64,000 nt of DNA from Williamsia herbipolensis (GCF_000964005.1 NZ_JXYP01000003.1:47978-111977); one strand, 5' to 3'; shown: positions 36,699-45,815, counted from the stretch's first letter. The notes: generated from the letters alone by a model not told the origin. Numbers and translations: made by a program.

Positions 36699-37622
36699 TC
36701 ACAGCTGGGGGAGTACCTGTGCGGCCACCAGTTCGAGGTGGTCGAGATCGCCGAGATCGAGCGTCTGCAGGTACATCCGTGTGATGCCGAGGTCGGCGAA
36801 CCCGCCGATGGTGTCGACGATCTGTGCCGGGGTCCCGGCGAGTCCGGATGCCCGCAGATCGTCGACGTCGCGTCCGATCGCGTCGGCGCGACGGGCGACC
36901 TCGGCGTCGTCGCGGCCACAACACAGCACCTGCGCCGCCGAGTGCCTGATGGGCGCCGACCGTTCGACCGTCGCGCAGGCCTCGTCGATGCGACGGTGCA
37001 GCGGGGCGGCGTCGGCGGCGGTCATGAACGGGGTGTTGAACTCCGCGGCGAAGCGCGCGGCCAGCGCAGGGGTCCGCTTCTTGCCCGCACCGCCGATGAT
37101 GATCGGCGGACCGGGCTGCTGGGTCGGCTTGGGCAGGGCCGGGGACTCGGTGAGTTGATAGTGCTTGCCGTCGAAGGTGAAGCGGTCGCCCACCGGGGTT
37201 GCCCAGAGGCCGGTGACGATCGTCAGGTACTCCTCGAGTCGGTCGAACCGCTCGCCGAGCGCGGGGAACGGGATGCCGTAGGCCGAGTGTTCCTCGGCGT
37301 ACCAGCCCGCGCCGATGCCGAACTCGATGCGCCCACCCGACATCGCGTCGACCTGCGCCACCGAGATCGCCGTCGGCCCGGGTAGACGGAAGGTCGCCGA
37401 GGTGACCAGGGTGCCCAGACGGATGGTGCTGGTCTCCCGGGCGATACCGGCCAGGGTGATCCACGCGTCACTCGGCCCGACCCCGTCGGGGACGTTCATC
37501 GCGAGGTAGTGGTCGGACCGGAAGAAGCCGGTGAAGCCGGCCGACTCGGCGGTGGTGGCCACCGCGAGCAGCTCGTCGTAGGTGGCGCCCTGCTGCGGCT
37601 CGGTGAAAATGCACGTCTCCAT
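36699..37622 (-). CDS. LLM-class, probably F420-dependent, oxidoreductase
   Basis: A 307-aa TIM-barrel flavin-type enzyme. Features: GFTGFFRSDHYLAM near residue 30, the cofactor-loop TIRLGTLVTSATFRLPGPTA, and SGGRIEFGIGAGWYAEEHSAYGIPF, which is characteristic of F420-dependent LLM enzymes, then PPIIIGGAGKKRTPALAAR. It is the first gene of an operon with MDMPI and VOC genes, and such sets often serve oxidation or detoxification of unknown compounds. It is divergent from the S49 peptidase, with 56 bases between starts. Confidence 0.9.
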   Translation of the reverse strand: METCIFTEPQQGATYDELLAVATTAESAGFTGFFRSDHYLAMNVPDGVGPSDAWITLAGIARETSTIRLGTLVTSATFRLPGPTAISVAQVDAMSGGRIEFGIGAGWYAEEHSAYGIPFPALGERFDRLEEYLTIVTGLWATPVGDRFTFDGKHYQLTESPALPKPTQQPGPPIIIGGAGKKRTPALAARFAAEFNTPFMTAADAAPLHRRIDEACATVERSAPIRHSAAQVLCCGRDDAEVARRADAIGRDVDDLRASGLAGTPAQIVDTIGGFADLGITRMYLQTLDLGDLDHLELVAAQVLPQL

Positions 37623-37678
37623 CCCTCCAGCATGCCCCCTAGAGTGGCTGTCATGGACAGCACCGGCGGACCCCGCGC

Positions 37679-38545
37679 ATGACCGATCGCTGTCTGCCCC
37701 GGTTGCTGCGTCGTCTGCGTCCGCCCCAGGGCGACCGTGTCGCGGTGGTGCGACTCGAGGGCCACATCGGATCGGTGGGTGTGGGGCGCGGGGGCATCAC
37801 CGCCGACGGGGTCGAGGGCGTGCTGAAGCGCGCGTTCACCGGGGACCGCGTGAAGGCGGTCGTGTTGGTGATCAACTCGCCCGGGGGTTCGCCCGCCCAG
37901 TCGGAGTACATCGCCGAACGGATCCGCCAACTGGCCTCCGAGAACGGCGTCCGTGTGTTGGCGTTCTGCGAGGACGTCGCGGCCTCGGGCGGCTACTGGA
38001 TCGCCTGCGCGGCCGACGAGATCTTCGCCGCCCGGACGTCGATGGTCGGCTCGATCGGGGTGGTCTCCTCGGGTTTCGGCGCGACCGATCTCATCGGCCG
38101 CGTCGGACTCGAGCGCCGCATCTACACCGCGGGGGCGAACAAGGCCCGTCTCGACACCTTCTCGCCGGAGAAGGAGGAGGACGTGGCGTGGCTCGCCGGT
38201 ATCCAGGGCGATCTGCACGCCGCGTTCATCGCCTGGGTGCGGCAGCGTCGCGGCACCAAGCTCCAGGGCGACGACGCGACCCTCTTCAACGGTGACGTCT
38301 GGATCGGACGCAAGGCCGTCGACGTCGGGCTCGTCGACGCGGTCGGTGTCTTGCGGTCGGTGATCGCCGAGAGGTACCCCGACGCCGACGTCGACGTCAT
38401 CACTCCGCCCAAGCCTCTGCTGGCCCGATTGACCGGTGGCCAGGTCGGTGTCGCAGCCGCTGTCGACGGCATGGTCGACGGGGTGGTGTCCGGTGCCCTG
38501 TCGGCGGCCGAGAAGCGGTCGCGCTGGTCGGCCTTCGGCCTGTGA
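37679..38545 (+). CDS. S49-family peptidase (SppA-like)
   Basis: A 288-aa ClpP-fold serine peptidase. The nucleophile Ser lies in FCEDVAASGGYWIACAA and the general-base Lys in YTAGANKARLDTFSPEKEE, the dyad of SppA-type enzymes. LVINSPGGSPAQSEYIAERI is also typical. It is short (one catalytic domain) and lacks an obvious N-terminal membrane helix. A role in signal-peptide clearance or membrane protein quality control is known for the family. Downstream lies a 339-base non-coding stretch with DnaA-box-like sites. Confidence 0.9.
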   Translation: MTDRCLPRLLRRLRPPQGDRVAVVRLEGHIGSVGVGRGGITADGVEGVLKRAFTGDRVKAVVLVINSPGGSPAQSEYIAERIRQLASENGVRVLAFCEDVAASGGYWIACAADEIFAARTSMVGSIGVVSSGFGATDLIGRVGLERRIYTAGANKARLDTFSPEKEEDVAWLAGIQGDLHAAFIAWVRQRRGTKLQGDDATLFNGDVWIGRKAVDVGLVDAVGVLRSVIAERYPDADVDVITPPKPLLARLTGGQVGVAAAVDGMVDGVVSGALSAAEKRSRWSAFGL

Positions 38546-38547
38546 AC

Positions 38548-38796
38548 AAGTCCACGGATGCGGGGATTCATCCACAGGCGTGACCTTCCCCTGCAGGCCC
38601 GGGCACGTTCTCGACGACCCTCAAGTTGTGGATGAGGTTGTGGAAACTGTGGACAACTTGCGTTTTTATGCACCACTGCGTGAGTCAGGTCACCTTTTTC
38701 GTGCAAGTGAGCCCATTTCGTTCGCGGTTCTGAAGACCGGATTGCAGACTTCGCGCGGCTCAGACGCCGCCTGGCCTGTGCACAGCCTGTGGACAA
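38548..38796. other. Cluster of DnaA-box-like 9-mers in a 339-base non-coding gap
   Basis: The gap 38546-38884 holds two perfect TTGTCCACA boxes, both reading TGTGGACAA on the plus strand (38648-38656, 38788-38796). Near-matches are tcatccaca (38568-38576), its inverse tgtggatga (38627-38635), aagtccacg (38548-38556) and tgtggaaac (38639-38647). T-rich tracts (gtttttatg, ccttttt) lie between them. No dnaA, dnaN or other replication gene is nearby, so this is not the main origin. A DnaA-titration or regulatory cluster is possible. No other gene is seen in the gap. Confidence 0.5.
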
Positions 38797-38884
38797 ATTC
38801 GGTCGCCAACGCCGCCCGGGCCCGACGTGCCACCATGGGACGCGTGGGTGCGCACGGGCGGTCGGGTTCTCGGATCGGCCTGCC

Positions 38885-39847
38885 GTGATCGATTTCTGCC
38901 CCCGCTGTCGCATCCAGGCACCGCACGACCCGCGTCGTTCCGGATGTCCTCGCTGCGGCGGGCAGTTGATGGTCCTCGACGGCCTCGATCAGATCCCGCC
39001 CCGCCCCGCGGCCGCCCCGGCGCCGCCGCGACCGCGCCCGGTGCCGACCGCGCGGCGCGACCCGCGCATCCGCTGGGAGGCGCGTCGGCCACCCGAGGCG
39101 CGTCCCGCTCCTCGCGGTCCGCGACCGGTCGGCCTCGGACCCACCCCCCGGTACTCGGTGCCGCCGCGGTGGGGACTCGTCGACGTCGTCACCCCGGCCG
39201 AGGAACCGAGACCGTCGCGCACAGAGCGCCTCGCCGGATCGTTGACACCACTGCTGCAGGCGACCGGTTCGGTGCTGCTGGTCGCGGCGTTCGCCGAGGC
39301 CTGGATCTATGCACTCCTGATCCGCAACCGCACCGCACCCGTGGGTGCGACGACCGCCGGGTGGGCGTACGCCATCACCTGGACGCTGGGCGTGGTGTCG
39401 ATCGTGATGGTCGTCGCGAGCCTGCTGTCGTTCACCGAGTGGCTTCGGCGCCGCCGCGCGGAGGCCTTCGCCGAGCATGACCGCCTCGACCCCCGACCGA
39501 CCTGGCAGCTGGTCGTCGGCTGTCTCGTCCCGGTGGTCAACATCGTCGCTCCGGCGGTGTTCCTCCACGAACTCGCGCGGTGCGGTCACGCGCTGCCCGC
39601 CGACCGCGTGATGCGCGTGCTGCGGCTGTGGTGGGCGGCGTGGGCCGCGCTGTCGGCGCTGGCGATCGGCACGCTGGTGATCCGTTACGCGTCCGATTCC
39701 ATCCAGTGGGGTGCGAACGCGGTGCTGCTCACGGTCGTCTGCGACCTCGCCGGCGCGGCCTTCGCGGTCGTGTCCTCGCGTCTGCTGGTCCGAGCGTTCG
39801 ACCCCGACGCGCGACCCGAACCGTCGACCCGGTGGCTCGCGGCATGA
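38885..39847 (+). CDS. DUF4328-type membrane protein with N-terminal zinc ribbon
   Basis: A 320-aa protein starting VIDFCPRCRIQAPHDPRRSG and continuing CPRCGGQL, giving two C-x2-C knuckles of a zinc ribbon. A Pro/Arg-rich cytoplasmic linker (~residues 35-110) leads to four or five membrane helices of the DUF4328 type (NIVAPAVFLHELARCGHALP, VMRVLRLWWAAWAALSALAI). GTG 38885 is chosen because it places the zinc ribbon at the N terminus. Its stop overlaps the GDPD start (ATGA). The function is unknown. Confidence 0.83.
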   Translation: MIDFCPRCRIQAPHDPRRSGCPRCGGQLMVLDGLDQIPPRPAAAPAPPRPRPVPTARRDPRIRWEARRPPEARPAPRGPRPVGLGPTPRYSVPPRWGLVDVVTPAEEPRPSRTERLAGSLTPLLQATGSVLLVAAFAEAWIYALLIRNRTAPVGATTAGWAYAITWTLGVVSIVMVVASLLSFTEWLRRRRAEAFAEHDRLDPRPTWQLVVGCLVPVVNIVAPAVFLHELARCGHALPADRVMRVLRLWWAAWAALSALAIGTLVIRYASDSIQWGANAVLLTVVCDLAGAAFAVVSSRLLVRAFDPDARPEPSTRWLAA

Positions 39848-40737
39848 CCGGCCCGATGCCGCTTCCCGGTGATCACGGGCCGGACGACCGTGATCGCGAC
39901 GACGCCGAGGCCATCCCACCCGACGCGCAGATGACCGACGACCTCGCCGAGGTCTCGCGGATCCGCAGGCAACGTCGTCCGGCCGTCGTCGCGCACCGCG
40001 GCGCCTCCGCCGATCGCCCCGAGCACACCCTCGCCGCGTACGAGTTGGCGCTCGCCCAGGGTGCCGAAGGGCTCGAGTGCGATGTGCGGCTGACACGCGA
40101 CCATCAGCTGGTGTGCGTGCACGACCGCACCGTCGACCGCACGTCGTCGGGGACCGGCGTCGTCAGCGAGATGACGCTGGCCCAACTGCGCGAACTCGAT
40201 TTCGGGAGCTGGCATGCGCGCGGGGCGCCGGCATCGGTGCTGACGCTGGCCGAGTTGCTCACCCTCACCCTCGACTGGCCCGACCCGGTGCGGCTGTTCA
40301 TCGAGACCAAGCACCCGGTGCGCTACGGCGCGCTCGTCGAACAACTGCTGTTGGCCGAGCTGCACCGGTTCGGGGTAGCGGCACCTGCGTCTGCCGATCA
40401 CAGTCGCGCCGTGGTGATCTCGTTCTCCCCGGCCGCGGTGTGGCGTGTCCGCCGCAACGCGCCCATGCTGCCGACCATCCTCCTGGGCGAGACAGCGCGG
40501 CTCCTGGGCGGCAGCGCGGCGACCGCCGTGGGCGCCACCGGGATCGGACCGTCGATCGTGACGCTGCGCGATCATCCCGACGCCGTCGACCGCGCCGCGG
40601 CATCGGGTCGCGCCACCTACTGCTGGACGGTCGACGAGTACGCCGACGTCACGCACTGCGCGCGGATCGGTGTCGATTTCATCGCCACCAACCACCCCGG
40701 CCGGGTGCGGGAGTGGCTCGAGCCGGGGCGGCGCTGA
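39844..40737 (+). CDS. Glycerophosphodiester phosphodiesterase
   Basis: A 297-aa GDPD. The catalytic HRG pair is in VVAHRGASADRPEHTLAAY, the metal-binding E-x-D in GAEGLECDVRLTRDHQLV, and the second His in CVHDRTVDRTSSGTG, followed by FIETKHPVRYG. The end WTVDEYADVTHCARIGVDFIATNHPGRV is classical. There is no signal peptide. A ~45-residue charged N-terminal extension precedes the domain. It would release glycerol 3-phosphate from lipid head groups. It overlaps the DUF4328 gene by four bases, which suggests a membrane-lipid link. Confidence 0.93.
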   Translation: MTGPMPLPGDHGPDDRDRDDAEAIPPDAQMTDDLAEVSRIRRQRRPAVVAHRGASADRPEHTLAAYELALAQGAEGLECDVRLTRDHQLVCVHDRTVDRTSSGTGVVSEMTLAQLRELDFGSWHARGAPASVLTLAELLTLTLDWPDPVRLFIETKHPVRYGALVEQLLLAELHRFGVAAPASADHSRAVVISFSPAAVWRVRRNAPMLPTILLGETARLLGGSAATAVGATGIGPSIVTLRDHPDAVDRAAASGRATYCWTVDEYADVTHCARIGVDFIATNHPGRVREWLEPGRR

Positions 40738-40771
40738 ACCCCGTGTGCGCGGGGTAATAGATTCTGGTCCC

Positions 40772-41710
40772 ATGGCCAAGAAGAGCAAGCGCGGAACCGG
40801 ACGTCCCGGCAGTGATCGAGCCGAGCGGGTCGCCGCACGCAAGGCGCGGCAGGCGCAGGCCCTGGCCGCGCCGGCCCGGCCCTTCGAGGGTCTCGCCGCC
40901 GAATGCGACATCGTCGCGCTCCGCGCGTTCGTCGCGTCGGCGACGGCGTCGATCACCGTGCACGGCGAGTCGGGGTCCAACGCGGTGTCGCTCGCGACGA
41001 TCCTGCCCGGTGCGGTCCAGGCCCTGACCCGGGATCTGGGCGGTTCGGTCGAGGGCCTGGTGGCCCTGCAGACCGAGTTCGAGGGGTCCGACATCCCCGG
41101 TGAGCTCGCGCACGCGCTGCGCTGGGCGAGCCGCGCCGAGGCGGGCGCACCCTACGAGCCGCGGCCGCAGGACACCGACGGCTCCGAGACCGACGGTGAG
41201 GCCGATCTCGCGGCCACCCTGGGCGCCGAGACCACCCTCGACATCACGCTGCACGACGACTTCTCGTGGTGGTTCGCCGATTCCGCCGACATCTCGCCGG
41301 ACATCGCCGCGATGATCGAGCAGGCCTCGGAGTCGATCCTCCCGACCGCGCGCATCGTCGGCGACGACCTCTCCGGCGCCCCGTGGTGGGTCGACGCCGG
41401 CGAACGAGCCCACATCCGCTGGGTGCGGCCCGAGGCCGAGGACGACGTGATGACCGCGCTGGCGCGACTCCACGCGGCGGGCAGGCTCACCCTCGGCGAG
41501 GGATCGAAGTTCGCGGGCTCGTTCCGCACCCACGGTCTGCTGGTGCCCGTGTTCGACCTCGACAACGAGATGCATCACGAGGAGTGGACGGCCCCCTGTG
41601 CCCGCTTCGAGGCCGATCTCGCCGAGGCCCTCGCCCAGACCGGCGAGCTCACCGGCGAACAGCGTCGCTCGCGCGACGGCATCCGCGGCCGGCAGGTCAC
41701 CCTGCGGTGA
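40772..41710 (+). CDS. DUF5926-like protein
   Basis: The 312-aa protein starts MAKKSKRGTGRPGSDRAERV, a basic tail, and belongs by resemblance to the actinobacterial DUF5926 family. Later parts are acidic, with conserved-looking segments GLAAECDIVALRAFVASATA, TLDITLHDDFSWWF, GAPWWVDAGERAHIRWVRPEAED and FRTHGLLVPVFDLDNE. It is a soluble protein of unknown role. ATG 40772 fits the basic start. The stop overlaps the next gene (GTGA), so they are translationally coupled. Confidence 0.82.
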   Translation: MAKKSKRGTGRPGSDRAERVAARKARQAQALAAPARPFEGLAAECDIVALRAFVASATASITVHGESGSNAVSLATILPGAVQALTRDLGGSVEGLVALQTEFEGSDIPGELAHALRWASRAEAGAPYEPRPQDTDGSETDGEADLAATLGAETTLDITLHDDFSWWFADSADISPDIAAMIEQASESILPTARIVGDDLSGAPWWVDAGERAHIRWVRPEAEDDVMTALARLHAAGRLTLGEGSKFAGSFRTHGLLVPVFDLDNEMHHEEWTAPCARFEADLAEALAQTGELTGEQRRSRDGIRGRQVTLR

Positions 41711-42159
41711 CCGGGAAGTCGTTGCGGCGCACGGTCACCCTGCAGAGGCGGGGTCCGGCCGCGGCGATCGTCCTCACCGACGACGACGTCGCCTCACTCG
41801 GCGGCACCAAGACTCCGCCGGTGCGCTTCACGATCGGCGGCACCGAGATCGCCGGGCGCATCGGACGGATGGGCGGCGAGAACCTGCTGGGTCTGAACAA
41901 GGCGGTGCGGACCCTGCTGGGGGTGGAGGCCGGCGACACCGTCGACGTCGTGATCGAACTCGACGACGGTCCGCGCGAGATCGAGATCCCGTCGGCACTG
42001 GCCGCGGCCCTCGACGCCGACCCCACCGTGCGTGCGACGTTCGACGCGTTGGCACCGTCGCGTCGCAAGGAGCATGCCCGCGCGGTCGCCGACGCCAAGC
42101 GCGACGAGACCCGGGATCGCCGGATCGCGGCGATCGTGGAGGGCTTGCGGAGCAGCTAG
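41707..42159 (+). CDS. DUF1905/YdeI-type small protein
   Basis: A 150-aa protein. A DUF1905 beta-barrel-like part (RFTIGGTEIAGRIGRMGGENLLGLNKAVRTLLGVEAGDTVDVVIELDDGP region, residues ~38-90) is followed by a YdeI-like helical end (LAPSRRKEHARAVADAKRDE, RRIAAIVEGLRSS). This domain pair is widespread, with unknown biochemical function. The GTG start overlaps the DUF5926 stop. It is convergent with ferritin, one base apart. Confidence 0.85.
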   Translation: MTGKSLRRTVTLQRRGPAAAIVLTDDDVASLGGTKTPPVRFTIGGTEIAGRIGRMGGENLLGLNKAVRTLLGVEAGDTVDVVIELDDGPREIEIPSALAAALDADPTVRATFDALAPSRRKEHARAVADAKRDETRDRRIAAIVEGLRSS

Positions 42160-42160
42160 C

Positions 42161-42721
42161 TCAGATCGCGCCGCCGGCGATCGAGGGCGCGGTCGCGTCG
42201 GCCTCGGCCGCGACGTTGAGTTCACGCTGCACGAAGTTCTCGAGATCGAAGGTGTTGCCGTTGCAGCGCTCGGCGACGGTCTGCAGCGTCGTCATCACCG
42301 CGACCTCCTCGACCTGCTCCTTGAGGAACCACTGCATGAACTGCTCGCCGAGGTAGTCGCCCTCGTCGCGAGCGGTCTTGGCCAGCGCGATGATCTGGTC
42401 GGTGACCGTCTGTTCCTGGTGCAGGGCGAGTTTGATCGGCTCGCGGAAATCGCCGAAATGGCTTTGCGGAGCGGCGATCCCGGGAACCTCGACGGCCATG
42501 TCGCGGTCGAGGAAGTACTGGATGATCATCATGGCGTGGTTGCGCTCCTCGACCGACTGGCCGTAGAAGTGCTTGGCCAGCTGCGGGAGATCCTCGTTCG
42601 CGTAGAACGAGGCGAGCGCGATGTACTGCTGCGACGCCGCGAACTCATGGGCGATCTGCTCGGCGAGGAGCTGGTGGAAAGCGGATACGGGGCTCGCTGC
42701 TGAGCGCGTGGAGACGGACAT
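42161..42721 (-). CDS. Ferritin (BfrB-like)
   Basis: A 186-aa ferritin that stores iron as ferric mineral. Di-iron residues are visible: Glu in AHEFAASQQYIALASFY, Glu/His in YGQSVEERNHAMMIIQYF, then Glu in LALHQEQTVTDQI and FLKEQVEEVAVM. The C-terminal tail resembles mycobacterial BfrB, and no haem-ligating Met typical of bacterioferritin is evident. In mycobacteria the equivalent gene is iron-regulated through IdeR. I see no good iron box in the 73-base upstream gap here. Confidence 0.93.
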   Translation of the reverse strand: MSVSTRSAASPVSAFHQLLAEQIAHEFAASQQYIALASFYANEDLPQLAKHFYGQSVEERNHAMMIIQYFLDRDMAVEVPGIAAPQSHFGDFREPIKLALHQEQTVTDQIIALAKTARDEGDYLGEQFMQWFLKEQVEEVAVMTTLQTVAERCNGNTFDLENFVQRELNVAAEADATAPSIAGGAI

Positions 42722-42794
42722 GGCGACGAGACTAGGCTGTCCGATTTGGCCTGTCACCCAAGTTCGCCCTTACTGAGGTCGCACTTCCCACCGC

Positions 42795-44150
42795 TCAGCT
42801 GATCGCACCGGTGTTGGTACTCAGGAGGTTCTGGGGGATGGGTGCATCCTTCGCGATCAGGTCGAAGAAGGTCGACGTGTCGTCGTCGGGGGCCAGCGCG
42901 TCGCCGTCGTCGGTGCTCTCCGAGCCGCCGGTCGGTGTGGTCGTCGTCACCGGACCGCCACGCAGCGCCCACCCCAACATCGCGAGGTTCCAGATGTGGT
43001 CACCGTTGTCGACGGTGAGCGTCGAGACGGTGCCGCTCACGAACGGGAACAGCCGGAACGGGTTGGCGATGGTGGAGAAACTCGCCGCCTTCGACATCAG
43101 CGCGGTGAGGAACTTGCGCTGGTTCACCACGCGTTCGAGGTCGGCGTTCGGGAACGCGCGGGTGCGCACCAGTCCCAACGCCTGACGGCCGTTCAGATCC
43201 TGGCAGCCGGCCCGCAGGTTGAGGCCGGCCTTCGGGTCGCGCAGTGGTTGGTCGAGACAGATGTTCACCCCGCCGACCGAGTCGACGAGGGTGTCGAAGC
43301 CACCGAAACCGATCTCGGCGTAGTGGTCGATGTGCACCCGGGTGAACGTCTCGATGGTCTGCACGAGCAGCTTCGGACCGCCGAAGGTGAACGCCGCGTT
43401 GATCTTGTGCGGGCCCTGACCGGGGATGGTGACGTAGAGGTCGCGTGGGATGCTGACGATGATCGCCTTCCCGCTGTTGGGGATGTGGACCAGCATCATG
43501 GTGTCGGTGCGGCCGAGATCCCCGTCGACATCGCCGGTGGTGAGGTTGCGCTTCTGTTGTTCGGTGAGGCCCGCACGCGAATCCGAGCCCACGAGAAGCC
43601 AATTGGTGCCCGGGGTGTCACGGACGCGATCGGGGTAGGCGCTCAGGGCGTCGACGCGATTCAGTTTCGAGTCGTAGTAGAACGTGAGGCCCACCAGCGC
43701 CACCACGATGACGAGCAGCAGTGCGAGCAGGGTGCGACCGATGCGGGGGCGACGCAGACGTCGACGCCGGGGCGGTCGCGGCGGCGGGCCGACGGGGCGC
43801 TCGGGTCGCGCTGAGCGAGGGGGCCCGGGTGGGCCCGGACGTTCGAGTCTCGGATCGCGTCGGAAGCCCTGGGCGTCGGCCGGTGTGCGACCGCGCGGCG
43901 GCGGAGGGGGTGGGCCGCCGCGGCGCGGGGGCGCGTCGCGGAACGGTTCGGGCTTCTGTGGGGGCGCATAGCCGTCGACACCTCGCGCGGGACCCGGTCG
44001 TGGCGCGCCCGAGCGTGGAGGTGCGGGCTGGTTCGGTGTCTCCGACCAGGCGCGGGGCGGGCGTCGGTCACCACCGCCGTCACCGCGTCGGGGCCCGCCC
44101 GGGTCGCGGGGCCGACGGATGAAGGGCCCCTCCTGGTCGCTCACAGCCAC
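42795..44150 (-). CDS. LytR-CpsA-Psr (LCP) family cell-wall glycopolymer ligase
   Basis: A 451-aa LCP protein that joins polymers such as arabinogalactan to peptidoglycan. A Pro/Arg/Gly-rich cytoplasmic N terminus (~140 residues) is followed by one membrane helix (LLALLLVIVVALVGLTFYY). The LCP domain follows, with NWLLVGSDSRAGLTEQQKRN, RTDTMMLVHIP, AIIVSIPRDLYVTIPG, KINAAFTFGG and ALGLVRTRAFPNADLERVVNQ, which hold the conserved Asp and Arg residues. GTG 44150 is the first start, and GTG 44144 is also possible. Confidence 0.92.
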   Translation of the reverse strand: MAVSDQEGPFIRRPRDPGGPRRGDGGGDRRPPRAWSETPNQPAPPRSGAPRPGPARGVDGYAPPQKPEPFRDAPPRRGGPPPPPPRGRTPADAQGFRRDPRLERPGPPGPPRSARPERPVGPPPRPPRRRRLRRPRIGRTLLALLLVIVVALVGLTFYYDSKLNRVDALSAYPDRVRDTPGTNWLLVGSDSRAGLTEQQKRNLTTGDVDGDLGRTDTMMLVHIPNSGKAIIVSIPRDLYVTIPGQGPHKINAAFTFGGPKLLVQTIETFTRVHIDHYAEIGFGGFDTLVDSVGGVNICLDQPLRDPKAGLNLRAGCQDLNGRQALGLVRTRAFPNADLERVVNQRKFLTALMSKAASFSTIANPFRLFPFVSGTVSTLTVDNGDHIWNLAMLGWALRGGPVTTTTPTGGSESTDDGDALAPDDDTSTFFDLIAKDAPIPQNLLSTNTGAIS

Positions 44151-44181
44151 GACTGTACGGAGGCGAGGCGGGTGGATGCGG

Positions 44182-44994
44182 TCACTGCAGCCAACTGAGA
44201 TGGTCCCGAAGGAGTGCGTATCCGACGAACGCGACGGTGTCGATGAGGGCGTGGCCGATCACCAGCGGCCACGTGCGCGACGTCAGCTGGAAGAACCGGC
44301 CGTAGACCAGACCCATGACGACGTTGCCGAGTCCGCCGCCGAAGCCCTGGTAGAGGTGGTAGCTGCCACGCAGCAGCGCCGACGCCAGCAGCGATCGGTT
44401 CTCGCCCCATCCGAGTTGGCGCAGCCGGGTGATCAGGTAGGCGACCACCAGCACCTCCTCGGCCCCGGCGTTGCCGACGGCCGAGATCACCAGGATCGGT
44501 AGGCGCCACCACGTGTCGGTGAGGTCGCTGGGCAGCACCTGGGCGTTGACGCCCAGTGCGCGCGCCACGAGGTAGAGGCCGAGCCCCGGCAGCCCGATCC
44601 CGGCGGCGAGCGCTGCGCCCCAGGCGACGTCGCGGCGTGTCGGGCGGCGGGTGATCCCGGCGCGGCGCAGTGCCACGCCGCCGCGGTAGATGAGGTAGGC
44701 CGCGAGCGCGGCGATGGCGAACAGCCTCGTGGCGGCGAGTAGTTGGCGCGCGAGGTCGATGTAGTCGATCGTCGAGGTCGACTGGTTGAGGGCGACCGTG
44801 CTGTTGCCGATCCCGCCCGATCGCAGCTCGGCCTCGAGCAACGACAGCGCCGAGTACGCGCCGGAGAGACCGAACGTGAGGATGACGACGATGCTGATCT
44901 CGGCGCCGATGAGCCGACGCTGCGTGCGGTCGGTGACGACCGCGATGTCGGCGGGGCGCGCCGGCGTCAGCAGCGTTCGGATGGGTGAGGGCAC
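44182..44994 (-). CDS. CPBP-family intramembrane metalloprotease (CAAX-like)
   Basis: A 270-aa polytopic protein with about seven helices. The glutamate pair is in VGNAGAEEVLVVAYLITRL, the first His in LRGSYHLYQGFGGGLGN, and the last His/Asp in PLVIGHALIDTVAF. The usual E-E-x3-R arginine is not at its standard place, as is seen in several actinobacterial members. The family cleaves or processes membrane substrates, and the substrate is unknown. It lies 31 bases upstream of the LCP gene on the same strand, so they may be co-transcribed. Confidence 0.9.
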   Translation of the reverse strand: MPSPIRTLLTPARPADIAVVTDRTQRRLIGAEISIVVILTFGLSGAYSALSLLEAELRSGGIGNSTVALNQSTSTIDYIDLARQLLAATRLFAIAALAAYLIYRGGVALRRAGITRRPTRRDVAWGAALAAGIGLPGLGLYLVARALGVNAQVLPSDLTDTWWRLPILVISAVGNAGAEEVLVVAYLITRLRQLGWGENRSLLASALLRGSYHLYQGFGGGLGNVVMGLVYGRFFQLTSRTWPLVIGHALIDTVAFVGYALLRDHLSWLQ

Positions 44995-45021
44995 CTCGCC
45001 ACGATAGAGATGCCGCCTGTG

Positions 45022-45777
45022 TCAGTCGGTGATGCTGTTGAGGTAAGGGCAGCCCGCGAGCGCGCGGATCGCCCGCGACAGGGCCATCACGTCGGTGACG
45101 GGGCGGTCGAACGACAGGCGGGTGTCGAGGTCACCGGTCTCGCCCTCCACCCGGAACCGGATGCCCCAGCGATCGATGCCGAGCGGGCGCACCCGCCCGT
45201 TGCGCAGGTGCCGCGGGAGGCGACGGCCGAGCTGCTCGATCACGTCGGAGTGGTCGGAGTCGAGGTGGGCGATCCACTCGGCCTCGTACTGCCAGAACGG
45301 GTCGGGTGTGGCGCGGGTCAGCTCGTCGGCGGCCACCGCGGCCGCTCCGGTCGATGTGGCGATGACGGCGCCGGTCAGCTGCAGACGCAGCATCGAGTAG
45401 CCGTGACCGAGGTCGAGCAGTTCGTCGGCGGGGTGCTCGAGGGCGATCTCCATGGCGAGGTCGCGCTCGAGGTCGGCGGGCACCCGGTGCAGCACGCCGT
45501 TGAGCCAGATGAGCGACCGCACGCGTTCGCGGAGTTCGATGGGTGCGCAGTCGGTGACCTCGACCATCGCGGGGACGCCGTCAGAGCCCGCGCGGGTGGC
45601 GGCCATGGCGTCGGTGTCGGACCCGATGAGGACGAACGCCTGACCGTCGAACAGGTGCACCATCGTCACCGGCGACGGTTCGGCGCCCTCGATGGCGACC
45701 ATCGCCGCGGTCACGCGCATGCACGCGGTGCGGATCGCCTCGGCGTCGGTCGGGCGGTCGGTCACGGTGGTTGCCAT
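45022..45777 (-). CDS. DUF2470-domain protein, probably iron/haem-related
   Basis: The 251-aa protein has a PNPOx-like N-terminal part (VTMVHLFDGQAFVLIGSDTDAM, APIELRERVRSLIWLNGVLH) and a C-terminal DUF2470 domain (residues ~170-250: WIAHLDSDHSDVIEQLGRRL, then LGIDRWGIRFRVEGETGDLD). DUF2470 is linked to haem-binding/haem-degrading HugZ-like proteins. A DtxR/IdeR-type iron box lies 38 bases before the ATG at 45777, which supports iron-dependent repression. Haem use is an inference, and no catalytic residues are proven. Confidence 0.85.
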   Translation of the reverse strand: MATTVTDRPTDAEAIRTACMRVTAAMVAIEGAEPSPVTMVHLFDGQAFVLIGSDTDAMAATRAGSDGVPAMVEVTDCAPIELRERVRSLIWLNGVLHRVPADLERDLAMEIALEHPADELLDLGHGYSMLRLQLTGAVIATSTGAAAVAADELTRATPDPFWQYEAEWIAHLDSDHSDVIEQLGRRLPRHLRNGRVRPLGIDRWGIRFRVEGETGDLDTRLSFDRPVTDVMALSRAIRALAGCPYLNSITD

Positions 45778-45815
45778 GGCGGGTCCTGTTCTGGCGGGAG
45801 CTGAACGAGCGTGGT

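Noticed and set aside
38546..38884. Chromosomal replication origin
   Set aside because: DnaA-like boxes exist, but dnaA, dnaN, recF and rnpA are absent and the cluster is small.
42722..42794. Iron box upstream of ferritin
   Set aside because: Only loose similarity (actaggctgtcc). Less than half of the IdeR consensus is matched and there is no symmetry.
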